From positions 202,491 to 266,490 of IMG/VR virus record IMGVR_UViG_3300025930_000007: a DNA stretch of 64,000 bases; one strand, 5' to 3'. Position numbers and translations under genes: made by a program. Numbering within the stretch: position 1 is the first letter of the stretch; every line of letters begins with the position of its first letter. The notes below the pieces were generated by a model. It saw only the letters and a list, made by a program, of their open reading frames with translations, searched no databases and was not told the DNA's origin. Source of the stretch: a virus. Positions 45,921 to 52,826 of the stretch are shown in pieces.

Positions 45921-46619
45921 CTAGGCCTTTACGGCATCCTTCCAAGCCTTTTCCGTAAGAGGAAGCGCCGTGGCCCCATGCGATGCGGCGATCTGATGGA
46001 AGAGGCCGAAGATCTGCTGATGAGCGACTTCCTTCTGCTCCTCGGGAACCTTGATTGTCAGGGCATCTGGGATGATCGTGACGAGAGCCCGGTCCGTCTG
46101 GGAAGTCCGGCAACTCAGGCACATGTTCTCGTTCTTCTTCCCGAACTCAGCCATCTTCCGCATGAACTGGAAGGTATTGCGGAATCCCTCGGAGAGGGCA
46201 TTCACGCATTCCACGCAAGCCCCATCCTTGTCCAGAGGACAGGTGCATTTTGGCGCTTCGACCGTCTCAGGAGCCTTGGTCGGCTGTGCCTGCATTTCCT
46301 GCCGCTGTTTGGCCAGCTTGTTGGGAGCATCCTTGATGTGGACTTCGAAACGGAGAAGAGCATCAGCTCCGAGCTTGCGCGTCGTGGCGCCGGACAACGC
46401 CAGCGTCTTCTTGAGCCACGCTTCCGAGGCTTCCTTGCCCATGGCCTCTCTGAAGTTGGCATATGCGGATGCCAGGAGGGTCGAGATGGCCGTTTCAGCA
46501 AACTGGACGATCTCCGGCATGGTGTAGGGACGTCCGAGCTGCTCGGTCAGGAACTGATCACAGATCGCAACGTATTGCTCCCCGATCTGCGTAACTACCC
46601 GCAGGTCCGCTTCGGCCAT
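45921..46619 (-). CDS. Hypothetical protein with central zinc cluster (232 aa)
   Basis: The helical N-terminal half is followed by KCTCPLDKDGACVECVNALS and NENMCLSCRTSQTDRALVTI, two CxxC-type sites (six Cys). The C-terminus is helical and acidic (ALPLTEKAWKDAVKA). No family recognised. Confidence 0.65.
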   Translation of the reverse strand: MAEADLRVVTQIGEQYVAICDQFLTEQLGRPYTMPEIVQFAETAISTLLASAYANFREAMGKEASEAWLKKTLALSGATTRKLGADALLRFEVHIKDAPNKLAKQRQEMQAQPTKAPETVEAPKCTCPLDKDGACVECVNALSEGFRNTFQFMRKMAEFGKKNENMCLSCRTSQTDRALVTIIPDALTIKVPEEQKEVAHQQIFGLFHQIAASHGATALPLTEKAWKDAVKA

Positions 46620-47071
46620 GTTCTATCTCCTTCCATTTCAAACCCCATCTCGCCCAGTGTTATCAATTCCTGAAATCCCTGTTCACCAAAGAACGCCCTC
46701 GCTCTCTCGGTGAGGGATTTCAGAATTTCATACTCTCGCTCGATATCTTCGATGTCCTGCGTCATGTCCATCATCTCGCGAGCGAAATCGTTGAACTCTG
46801 GGGCTCTGAGATAGAGGTTCATGTCGTAGACCAGCATTTCCAGACTACCTTCGATGGTCGGCCATGTCCGGACGCCGGCCCCTTGGGTATACGGCATCTT
46901 GAGAACTACTCCAGGCCGGTTCAACGTCAGGATGAAGAACTTCTGCCCTGGATGATCTCTTTTACGGCAGATCATCTCAGGATAGACCTCGAGGTAATGG
47001 AAGGAGACGTCGTATTTTCGAATGAACCGTCCTAGCGTCCCTGGAATGAAGGTGATCTTTCTATGCTTCAC
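46595..47071 (-). CDS. Hypothetical protein (158 aa)
   Basis: GTG start. Beta-rich N-terminus (KITFIPGTLGRFIRKYDVSF) and a helical C-terminal half (MMDMTQDIEDIEREYEILKS). It overlaps the zinc-cluster gene by 25 bases. No domain recognised. Confidence 0.6.
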   Translation of the reverse strand: MKHRKITFIPGTLGRFIRKYDVSFHYLEVYPEMICRKRDHPGQKFFILTLNRPGVVLKMPYTQGAGVRTWPTIEGSLEMLVYDMNLYLRAPEFNDFAREMMDMTQDIEDIEREYEILKSLTERARAFFGEQGFQELITLGEMGFEMEGDRTWPKRTCG

Positions 47072-47594
47072 GGCCTAACTCCTTGAGAGTAGGCCATGAT
47101 AGATCACGAGGGGCTACGTTGACCAGAGGAAGAGGCCAGTCGATGGCGCCGACCGGGCTTATTCCACGCTCCTGGGCAGGCTTGTAATCGTTGTCCACCA
47201 GATAAAGCAGACTGGCGCCGTCGTCGAGCGCCTGGCACCCATGGGCAACGCCTCTTGGGATGAAAAGAGCATTCGCCTGAGGGTAGAGAATGACGCCATA
47301 GGATTCGCCGTAGGTCGGGCTATCGGGCCGAACGTCCACGATCGCGTCGTAGATACGCCAAGCGACCGCCATCACGATCTTGCCCTGGGCCCATGGATCC
47401 GCCTGCCAATGCATTCCTCGCACGGTTCCGGACTTCTCGTTCCGGACCATGTTGACCCGGCGGATATCGAACTCGATGCCCTGAGCGGCGAGCTTCTCCC
47501 GAACGAAAGCCTCCGCAAAGGCACCACGATTGTCTCGGAAGAGATCGAGATGGATAAGAAAAGCGCCGGCGACAGGGGTTTTTTCGACGTTCAT
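47061..47594 (-). CDS. rmlC: RmlC/RfbC-type dTDP-4-dehydrorhamnose 3,5-epimerase (177 aa)
   Basis: FLIHLDLFRDNRGAFAEAF, VNMVRNEKSGTVRGMHWQAD (cupin His motif) and YPQANALFIPRGVAHGCQAL are the characteristic RmlC cupin motifs, with the active-site Asp/His pair region. The enzyme makes dTDP-4-keto-L-rhamnose in the rhamnose pathway. RmlA, B and D are not seen here, so the phage may draw on the host pathway, or a related epimerase product may feed the local glycosyltransferases. Confidence 0.85.
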   Translation of the reverse strand: MNVEKTPVAGAFLIHLDLFRDNRGAFAEAFVREKLAAQGIEFDIRRVNMVRNEKSGTVRGMHWQADPWAQGKIVMAVAWRIYDAIVDVRPDSPTYGESYGVILYPQANALFIPRGVAHGCQALDDGASLLYLVDNDYKPAQERGISPVGAIDWPLPLVNVAPRDLSWPTLKELGREA

Positions 47595-47628
47595 GAGAAG
47601 ATCTGAGTGATCTCCATGAACTCTCTCC

Positions 47629-47922
47629 TTATCGGTTCTTATCCGGGCCCGTCATCAGCATCAAAACGGCACCGATCACGAGGATCAATACCGCCGTGAA
47701 GAACCCCATCAGCATGATACCGGGTTTACGGCTGGATTCATAGATCCGTGTTTCCGGCTCCAGATTTTGCGGCTGAGCCCACCCTTCCTCGATCCCGATC
47801 TGGGTGCAGCGCAGGCAAAGGGGTCTGCCCGAGAGGATCCTGCAGCCGGCAGGAAAACCGATCACTTCGTCTTCGCAGTGGCCGCAGAAGTATTCGGTAC
47901 TAGTCGGATATTTGTTCGCCAT
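47629..47922 (-). CDS. Zinc-ribbon membrane protein (97 aa)
   Basis: The N-terminal part has YFCGHCEDEVIGFP and PLCLRCTQIG (two CxxC knuckles). The C-terminal part is a transmembrane helix (IMLMGFFTAVLILVIGAVLM). Similar layout to 47900 with order reversed. No family recognised. Confidence 0.65.
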   Translation of the reverse strand: MANKYPTSTEYFCGHCEDEVIGFPAGCRILSGRPLCLRCTQIGIEEGWAQPQNLEPETRIYESSRKPGIMLMGFFTAVLILVIGAVLMLMTGPDKNR

Positions 47923-48157
47923 CGTCGTTCTTCTTCCCGCGGACTGCTTTCCACGTCTCAGGCCACATGCCGTCGCCGAACTCGAAGCCGGTCTTGAGTG
48001 CGCTCCAGATGAATCCGCCGATGATGCCGATGATCCAGAAGATGCCGAGCACGAAGATGAAGAAATAGCCGAGGCCGAGTTCCTTCCGGCGATCCGTCCG
48101 CTTCGTGGGACATGACGTATCGAGATGGTCGAACTGCTCGCAATATCGGCACTTCAT
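47900..48157 (-). CDS. Zinc-knuckle membrane protein (85 aa)
   Basis: Start MKCRYCEQFDHLDTSCPTKR at 48157 with two knuckles, then LGYFFIFVLGIFWIIGIIGG, one long hydrophobic segment with a possible second turn, and an acidic tail. Overlaps the upstream gene by one base. Confidence 0.65.
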   Translation of the reverse strand: MKCRYCEQFDHLDTSCPTKRTDRRKELGLGYFFIFVLGIFWIIGIIGGFIWSALKTGFEFGDGMWPETWKAVRGKKNDDGEQISD

Positions 48158-48369
48158 TATTTCTTCCGGGGTCTTTTCAAAACCGCGATTTCTTCCCGCA
48201 GTTTCCGGTTCTCCTTTGACAGCCGGAAAAAGTTGTTTCTCTCCCGGGCCGCCTGATTCTTGTACCATACGAGATCCTCTCTCGCCCGCTCAAGCTTGGC
48301 CTTGCAGTTCAGGCACATGGCCACGGATACAACCGGTTCCAGGCAGTAAAAGCACGGGCCCTGAGCCAC
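48157..48369 (-). CDS. Zinc-knuckle coiled-coil protein (70 aa)
   Basis: GTG start. PCFYCLEPVVSVAMCLNCKA (two knuckles) precedes a long charged helix (FFRLSKENRKLREEIAVLKR), likely a coiled coil ending in a basic RPRKK tail. Confidence 0.65.
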   Translation of the reverse strand: MAQGPCFYCLEPVVSVAMCLNCKAKLERAREDLVWYKNQAARERNNFFRLSKENRKLREEIAVLKRPRKK

Positions 48370-48386
48370 TTTACACCATCCCGGCG

Positions 48387-48950
48387 TTAAATGTGTTCCT
48401 TACGGCGATCCCGGATGGCCTTCATGTCCTCCGCATGGGTGCATTCGCCGATACAAACCACTCCGCGGCTATCGCAGCGAGTCTTGATGATGCGCTCGCA
48501 TTCCCGGTTTTCCGAGGCAGCTCCGGCGCGCCAGGCTGCATGAAGCAGCACGAGAAGATCATCCAGAATGTCTCCGCGCTGTCCTTCCGTCGACCACTTC
48601 TCAACCACCATCGCGAGAGCCTGGTAATAGGGTTCCTTGATGCCGATCTTTTCGGCAAAGGCCTTCCAGGCTCCAGGGTTTGCTTCATGATCCAGACGCG
48701 CCGCCAGCCACGGATCGGTTGATTTCCCGTTCACATTCTCGATCAGGACGTAGTTCACATAGTCGAGAATCGGATTGACATGGCTGGGAGGCTCGTCATA
48801 ACGGATCGTTTCGCCATCTTCATCGACGATGGGGATCTCGGCCAGATAAGGCTTTCCGTCTTCCTCCATGGCCGTGACGCGCGCCCGCCATTTGTCTCCG
48901 CGGGGCTTGTAGCCCACGATCTGCCCGATCTTGAATTCCCAAGGGCTCAT
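48387..48950 (-). CDS. Hypothetical protein (187 aa)
   Basis: The N-terminal 60 residues are beta-rich (FKIGQIVGYKPRGDKWRARV, possible SH3-like barrel) with a helical C-terminal part. Its start lies immediately beside the stop of the C5 methyltransferase gene. The C-terminal ECTHAEDMKAIRDRR may hold a metal site. Function unknown. Confidence 0.65.
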   Translation of the reverse strand: MSPWEFKIGQIVGYKPRGDKWRARVTAMEEDGKPYLAEIPIVDEDGETIRYDEPPSHVNPILDYVNYVLIENVNGKSTDPWLAARLDHEANPGAWKAFAEKIGIKEPYYQALAMVVEKWSTEGQRGDILDDLLVLLHAAWRAGAASENRECERIIKTRCDSRGVVCIGECTHAEDMKAIRDRRKEHI

Positions 48951-50972
48951 CTAATCCTCCAGGAGAGCCTTGCAAAGGGCCTTTGCGGTGTTGCAGGCGA
49001 CCGCATTCCCGATTTGCTTCACCTGCTGCTCGCGGGTACCCATGAACTGATAGGTCTTCGGGAAACCCATCGCGGCCGCGAGCTCATGTGGACGCAACAT
49101 CCGGAAGCGGATGTCCAGGCCGACTACTCCGACGCCAGGGATCATGAGGCCGAACCGATCTTTTGCCGTCACGGTATCCAGGGGCTCCTCGACAGAGTTC
49201 GCCTTCCCGGTACCGTTGTACTTGATGATGCAGGGCTTGGCCATCGCCCACGCATCCACCGAGGTGATCGTCGGCATCGGCTTCTTGATCGAATGAACGC
49301 GCCTGTCGTTCTTACCATGGTTGGTCGGAAGAACGAAGGCTCCATCCTTGCCGTTCTTCTTCCCCTTCTTCCCGCCGCCATGCTCCATGCTGAAGACGAA
49401 GGACTCGGGTTCCACGACTGCGAACTCATTCGATCCCGTCTGGCTCTTGAGGGGATCCTCGACGGAATGAGTGCGGCGCTCGACGCCTTCCCCATGACCT
49501 GGAGAGACGAGGAAAGCCTTGGGCTCCACGACTGCGAAGCGATCCTTGCCCATGACCGTCGCCAGAGGATCGTTCACCGAACGGCCATCCCCGAGATCCG
49601 TGCCGCCCGGGGTGATGATCAGCGCCTCGGGCTGCTCGATGGAGTCCCCGTTGCTCTTCCCATTCCCGTTTCCCTTCATCTTCACGATGAAGGCCTTGGG
49701 CTTCACCAGGCCGACTCCGCGGCTGGTGGTCGTCAAAGTCGGCACAGGATCCTTCACGCTGCGCGGCTTGTTCGAACTGTTCTGGGGAAGAATGAATCCG
49801 TCCAGTTCCGGTTCGATCAGGCCGAATTTGCCGCTGCCCGTCGCGGGGATGCTGGGAACCGGCGCATTGACGTCATGGGTCCTAGGCGCTTGGCCCTCCC
49901 TCTCATTGTAGAACGGGATCATGAAGGACTGGGGTTGAACCAAAGCCTGGGCGCCCTTCCCTGCGATCGTGGGAGCGGGCTTTTCGACGGATCGCGGCGC
50001 CCCTCCGCTTTGCTGCTGAAGAATAAAGTCACCGGGCTTCGGCTCGCAGATCGCAACGTGGTTGCCGCTCGCGCATACGGCCGGCAGCGGCCCGTTCACG
50101 GACATGGCGTCCATGTGCTGCCGCAAGATGATCAGGAACGGCTCGGCTGCGGCGCCGCAGAACTTCTTGATGCCTGCGGCGATCCTCTCGAGGGTACTCC
50201 GCTTCAGAGGATGCTTGCGGCTGAAGATCGACTGTCCTTCGATGCTCCAGTCAATGATCTTCTTCGCTGGCACCCAAGGCTTGAGGTGCTTCGCAAAGAG
50301 ATCGCTTGCCTCCGGACTTTTCGTATGACTCGGAGCAGGCCAGTGGATTTTCTTGTGAAAGGGACGCCGACAGAGCATGAAGAGGCGCTGCCTGGTCGTC
50401 GCGTCGCCGAAATCGGCGGAATTCAGGATCTTGTACTCGACCCGATAATCCATGGATTCCAGAGCACCGACGAAGGCCCGGAAGGTCTCCCCTCTCTTTG
50501 ACTTCATCGGACGCCCATCAGCGCCCAACGGCCCCCAATCTTCCAGTTCGGAAACATTCTCGATGAGGATGTTCTCCACGTAGAGTTCCTGACACCACTT
50601 CAAAATGTGCCAGGGTTGAGCCCGTGACTGATCGTTCATCGGCCGAGCACCGCGGGCTTTGGCGTGGTGCGTGCATTCCGGAGAGGCGACTAGAAGCTTG
50701 AGACGCCCCGTGGGTACAACTTTGCGGGGATCGATCTTCTCGATGGCCTCGCAATAATGGGTAGCCCAGGGATGATTCTTCTTGTGGGTTTCGACCGCGA
50801 TCGTCCAGTGGTTGACCGCGATCAGTTCGACCGGGGCCCCGAGCTCCTTGCAGGCTTCGGCTAGACCCGTGCTGGTACCGCCGGCACCGCAAAAGAGATC
50901 GACGCTCGTGACCTTTTCACGCTTGGCCTTCCCACGGAGCTTCTTCAGACGGAGTTTTTGAGCGGCAGTCAC
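48951..50972 (-). CDS. C5-cytosine DNA methyltransferase with expanded recognition repeats (673 aa)
   Basis: TSVDLFCGAGGTSTGLAEAC is motif I, LLVASPECTHHAKARG motif IV with the catalytic Cys in a PEC rather than PC(Q) context, ILIENVSELEDWG motif VI (ENV), DATTRQRLFMLCR motif VIII, and QVKQIGNAVACNTAKAL motif X. Residues about 278-614 are made of roughly eight diverged copies of a 32-45 residue module with an F(I/L)-x-V....R-x-V-x-x-P-x-P-T-x-T pattern ending in VVEP. Typical enzymes have one or two such copies in the target-recognition region, so it is greatly expanded here. GTG start. Confidence 0.9.
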   Translation of the reverse strand: MTAAQKLRLKKLRGKAKREKVTSVDLFCGAGGTSTGLAEACKELGAPVELIAVNHWTIAVETHKKNHPWATHYCEAIEKIDPRKVVPTGRLKLLVASPECTHHAKARGARPMNDQSRAQPWHILKWCQELYVENILIENVSELEDWGPLGADGRPMKSKRGETFRAFVGALESMDYRVEYKILNSADFGDATTRQRLFMLCRRPFHKKIHWPAPSHTKSPEASDLFAKHLKPWVPAKKIIDWSIEGQSIFSRKHPLKRSTLERIAAGIKKFCGAAAEPFLIILRQHMDAMSVNGPLPAVCASGNHVAICEPKPGDFILQQQSGGAPRSVEKPAPTIAGKGAQALVQPQSFMIPFYNEREGQAPRTHDVNAPVPSIPATGSGKFGLIEPELDGFILPQNSSNKPRSVKDPVPTLTTTSRGVGLVKPKAFIVKMKGNGNGKSNGDSIEQPEALIITPGGTDLGDGRSVNDPLATVMGKDRFAVVEPKAFLVSPGHGEGVERRTHSVEDPLKSQTGSNEFAVVEPESFVFSMEHGGGKKGKKNGKDGAFVLPTNHGKNDRRVHSIKKPMPTITSVDAWAMAKPCIIKYNGTGKANSVEEPLDTVTAKDRFGLMIPGVGVVGLDIRFRMLRPHELAAAMGFPKTYQFMGTREQQVKQIGNAVACNTAKALCKALLED

Positions 50973-51484
50973 TGAGTAGCCCTAACCTTCATCTTCTTGG
51001 CGATCGTCCGAAGATCGTCGACGATCGGACTTGTTCCAAGAACATCTGCCAGGAGCAGCGATTCTTCAGCGTAGAGCTTGCAGAAATCCGATGGGGCGTC
51101 GGTCATCTCGAGCAGGTTGTCGATGCGATCGAGCGTCTTGATCAGCTTGACCTCTTCGGGGACCTCAGACAGATGCTTCCGATCCAAGGCCTTACGCTGA
51201 TCCCGAGGAAGTCCCGTGCCCTTGGACTTGTTCGTCATGCAGTCCACGTAGAAGGCGACCTGGGCGTTCGTCGCCTCCTCGATCTCTGCCTTGGTGATCG
51301 TGGTATCTTCCAGCACATCGTGCAGATAGGCCGCGGCCACCATCTCTTCGGTGACTACGGGCAGAATTCCTACCCGACCGGCCACCCGCGCCGGATGCGT
51401 GATGTAGGGGAATCCCGTGTACTTCCGCTTCTGCCCTTCATGTGCCCGGACTGCGAGCGCCGCCGCCTTGAGAATAATGCTCAT
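50969..51484 (-). CDS. HD-domain (p)ppGpp hydrolase-like protein, MESH1/SpoT type (171 aa)
   Basis: AVRAHEGQKRKYTGFPYITH (HxxxK...G.PYhxHP), AAAYLHDVLEDTTITKAEIE (the HD pair) and LIKTLDRIDNLLEM (K-x-D-R-x-x-N) are the small alarmone hydrolase residues. There is no synthetase domain. It would remove ppGpp and so oppose the stringent response during infection. It overlaps the C5 methyltransferase by four bases. Confidence 0.85.
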   Translation of the reverse strand: MSIILKAAALAVRAHEGQKRKYTGFPYITHPARVAGRVGILPVVTEEMVAAAYLHDVLEDTTITKAEIEEATNAQVAFYVDCMTNKSKGTGLPRDQRKALDRKHLSEVPEEVKLIKTLDRIDNLLEMTDAPSDFCKLYAEESLLLADVLGTSPIVDDLRTIAKKMKVRATQ

Positions 51485-51864
51485 GAGGTGATCCGTTTCT
51501 CTTTCAATTCCTTCCGTCTTCCGACTTCCTGCTCAATCTGGACGAGGCCTCCCAAGGTCTGCCGGAGCTTGATGCGGAGATCTTCGGCGGCCTTGAGCAG
51601 ATCGCGCTGCCAGACCTCCAGCGTCTCTTCCCGAACCGACTGGATCATCTCCGGCTTCCAGTGCGCGAAATACTCGATCGTCGAGAGTTCCTCGCCCAGG
51701 ATCTTGACGGCCGCGCGCACTCTGAGCGCCGTCGCCATATCTCCTCCCTTCAGCAGCATCAGCCGCTGGATCAAAATGCCCTTGCCGTCGCAGGGCTTGC
51801 AAGGCCCGCTGTTATCCGCCTTCAGGCCCCGCCCGTCGCAGTCTTTGCAGACTTTGTATCCCAC
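51481..51864 (-). CDS. DnaJ-type zinc-finger protein (127 aa)
   Basis: GTG at 51864 has GAGGAG at good spacing and gives VGYKVCKDCDGRGLKADNSG then GPCKPCDGKGILIQRLMLLK, a DnaJ CxxCxGxG zinc pair. The rest is helical (ETLEVWQRDLLKAAEDLRIK). A much longer upstream frame is arginine-rich and rejected. The zinc pair could bind unfolded protein or RNA. Confidence 0.75.
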   Translation of the reverse strand: MGYKVCKDCDGRGLKADNSGPCKPCDGKGILIQRLMLLKGGDMATALRVRAAVKILGEELSTIEYFAHWKPEMIQSVREETLEVWQRDLLKAAEDLRIKLRQTLGGLVQIEQEVGRRKELKEKRITS

Positions 51865-52094
51865 TGTTCTCCTCGGACGGCCAGATAGTTTTCCAGGTCC
51901 TGCACGAACGCGCCGGTGCGACCTCTGGGAATCTTTGGACCGGCGAGAGCATCGCCTAGGAGGCTTTCGTGAAATTTCACGGGGTCGATCACATGGGATC
52001 CTGGCGCCAGGTCGAAAGGCTCTGCTGCAGGGCCGATCTGCTTCAGTCGCCTGATCATCTCCTTCACCCGGGGATTCCATTCGGCGCCGGCCAC
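51822..52094 (-). CDS. Hypothetical protein (90 aa)
   Basis: GTG with AGGAGG six bases upstream. MAGAEWNPRVKEMIRRLKQI, then GSHVIDPVKFHESLLGDALA, and a possible helix (AFVQDLENYLAV). It is the first gene after the promoter at 52116-52144. No domain recognised. Confidence 0.65.
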   Translation of the reverse strand: MAGAEWNPRVKEMIRRLKQIGPAAEPFDLAPGSHVIDPVKFHESLLGDALAGPKIPRGRTGAFVQDLENYLAVRGEQWDTKSAKTATGGA

Positions 52095-52115
52095 TTATCT
52101 CCTCCTGTCGACGCC

Positions 52116-52144
52116 GTTATACCGGTTTACGGGTCGCCGGTCAA
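52116..52144 (-). promoter_or_regulatory. Sigma70-like promoter with GTAAACCGGTATAAC operator
   Basis: Minus strand TTGACC (52139-52144), 17 bases, TATAAC (52116-52121). The spacer ends G-GTAAACCGG into the -10, the same arrangement as at 3730 and 19626. A strong promoter for the 51822-downstream operon. Confidence 0.65.
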
Positions 52145-52335
52145 TGGCCGTTTTGACACTGAGGCGCCTTGCACTCCCGGTCGTGGCGATCCTTCTGCGG
52201 GCTGTTGCCGCGCATCGACACGCTCTCGTAGTACGGGCTCTTGCAGTATGCGCAGACCTTGGGCTTCTCTTCCTTTTCCGGATGCCACTTGTGGCTGCAC
52301 CGGAGGCACTCGAACGTCGGCAGCTTCACCTTCAT
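52141..52335 (-). CDS. Rubredoxin-like zinc-ribbon protein (64 aa)
   Basis: MKVKLPTFECLRCSHKWHPE then KVCAYCKSPYYES: CxxC plus CxxC with W/H, a rubredoxin-like or 50S L44-type ribbon. ATG at 52335 is chosen over a nearby ATG that lies inside the -10 box. Confidence 0.65.
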   Translation of the reverse strand: MKVKLPTFECLRCSHKWHPEKEEKPKVCAYCKSPYYESVSMRGNSPQKDRHDRECKAPQCQNGH

Positions 52336-52342
52336 GGTCTCC

Positions 52343-52371
52343 ATTATATCTTCACCCTCACGATAAGTCTA
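52343..52371 (-). promoter_or_regulatory. Sigma70-like promoter, apparently leaderless
   Basis: Minus strand TAGACT (52366-52371), 17 bases, TATAAT (52343-52348). The expected start is about 52336, adjacent to the ATG at 52335, so the mRNA would be leaderless. Confidence 0.5.
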
Positions 52372-52382
52372 TACTCGGGTAG

Positions 52383-52826
52383 TTACTCTTCCGTTCCTTC
52401 CCACTGCTTCGCGAACTTCTTTGCGATGCGGCCGCGCTCGACGATGTTCGCCGTGTCGGGCAGGATCATGCGAAGGACCTTCCGCCCGCCCTCCTTTGCC
52501 CAAGCGAACATCACGTCGTACTTGTCCAGAATCTCGCCATACCGAATGCCCGGTTCGTAGCGCTTCCCTTCCTTGAGGTGTCCCACCACCGTCCAGAAGA
52601 TCCCGTGGGCGACTTCACCGGGAATGGGATAGACGATCTGGATATCCGGGTGCTTCCAGGTCTCCTCGAAACCGTGCGTATGAGCGTTGGCGCCCATCGG
52701 ACTATCGGTGTCGTCGAAGACATAATGGGCGTACCACCCATGCTTCTTCATGTTCTCGTCATGAAGTTGCTTCATGCGGCGCCGCGCGGACCTGTCCCGT
52801 TCATCCGGGCTGTCGAAGTTCATCAT
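52383..52826 (-). CDS. DUF4262-like hypothetical protein (147 aa)
   Basis: GWYAHYVFDDTDSPMGANAH then THGFEETWKHPDIQIVYPIP and EVAHGIFWTVVGHLKEGKRY have the HTHGF....H.D......P style of DUF4262-type proteins. The function is not known. An ATG follows the first directly, so either may be used. Overlaps the SNF2 gene by four bases. Confidence 0.6.
   Translation of the reverse strand: MMNFDSPDERDRSARRRMKQLHDENMKKHGWYAHYVFDDTDSPMGANAHTHGFEETWKHPDIQIVYPIPGEVAHGIFWTVVGHLKEGKRYEPGIRYGEILDKYDVMFAWAKEGGRKVLRMILPDTANIVERGRIAKKFAKQWEGTEE

Noticed and set aside
49131-50141. Repeats as a CRISPR array or tandem DNA repeat
   Set aside because: The repeats are diverged at DNA level, in frame with a methyltransferase, and without spacers.
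48780-50501. Long plus-strand open frame (573 codons)
   Set aside because: Antisense to the C5 methyltransferase; it has no recognisable domain and no start signal.
51865-52080. 72-codon upstream extension of the DnaJ-type zinc protein
   Set aside because: The added part is arginine/proline-rich and overlaps another gene with a strong GTG start; GTG at 51864 has a better Shine-Dalgarno site.
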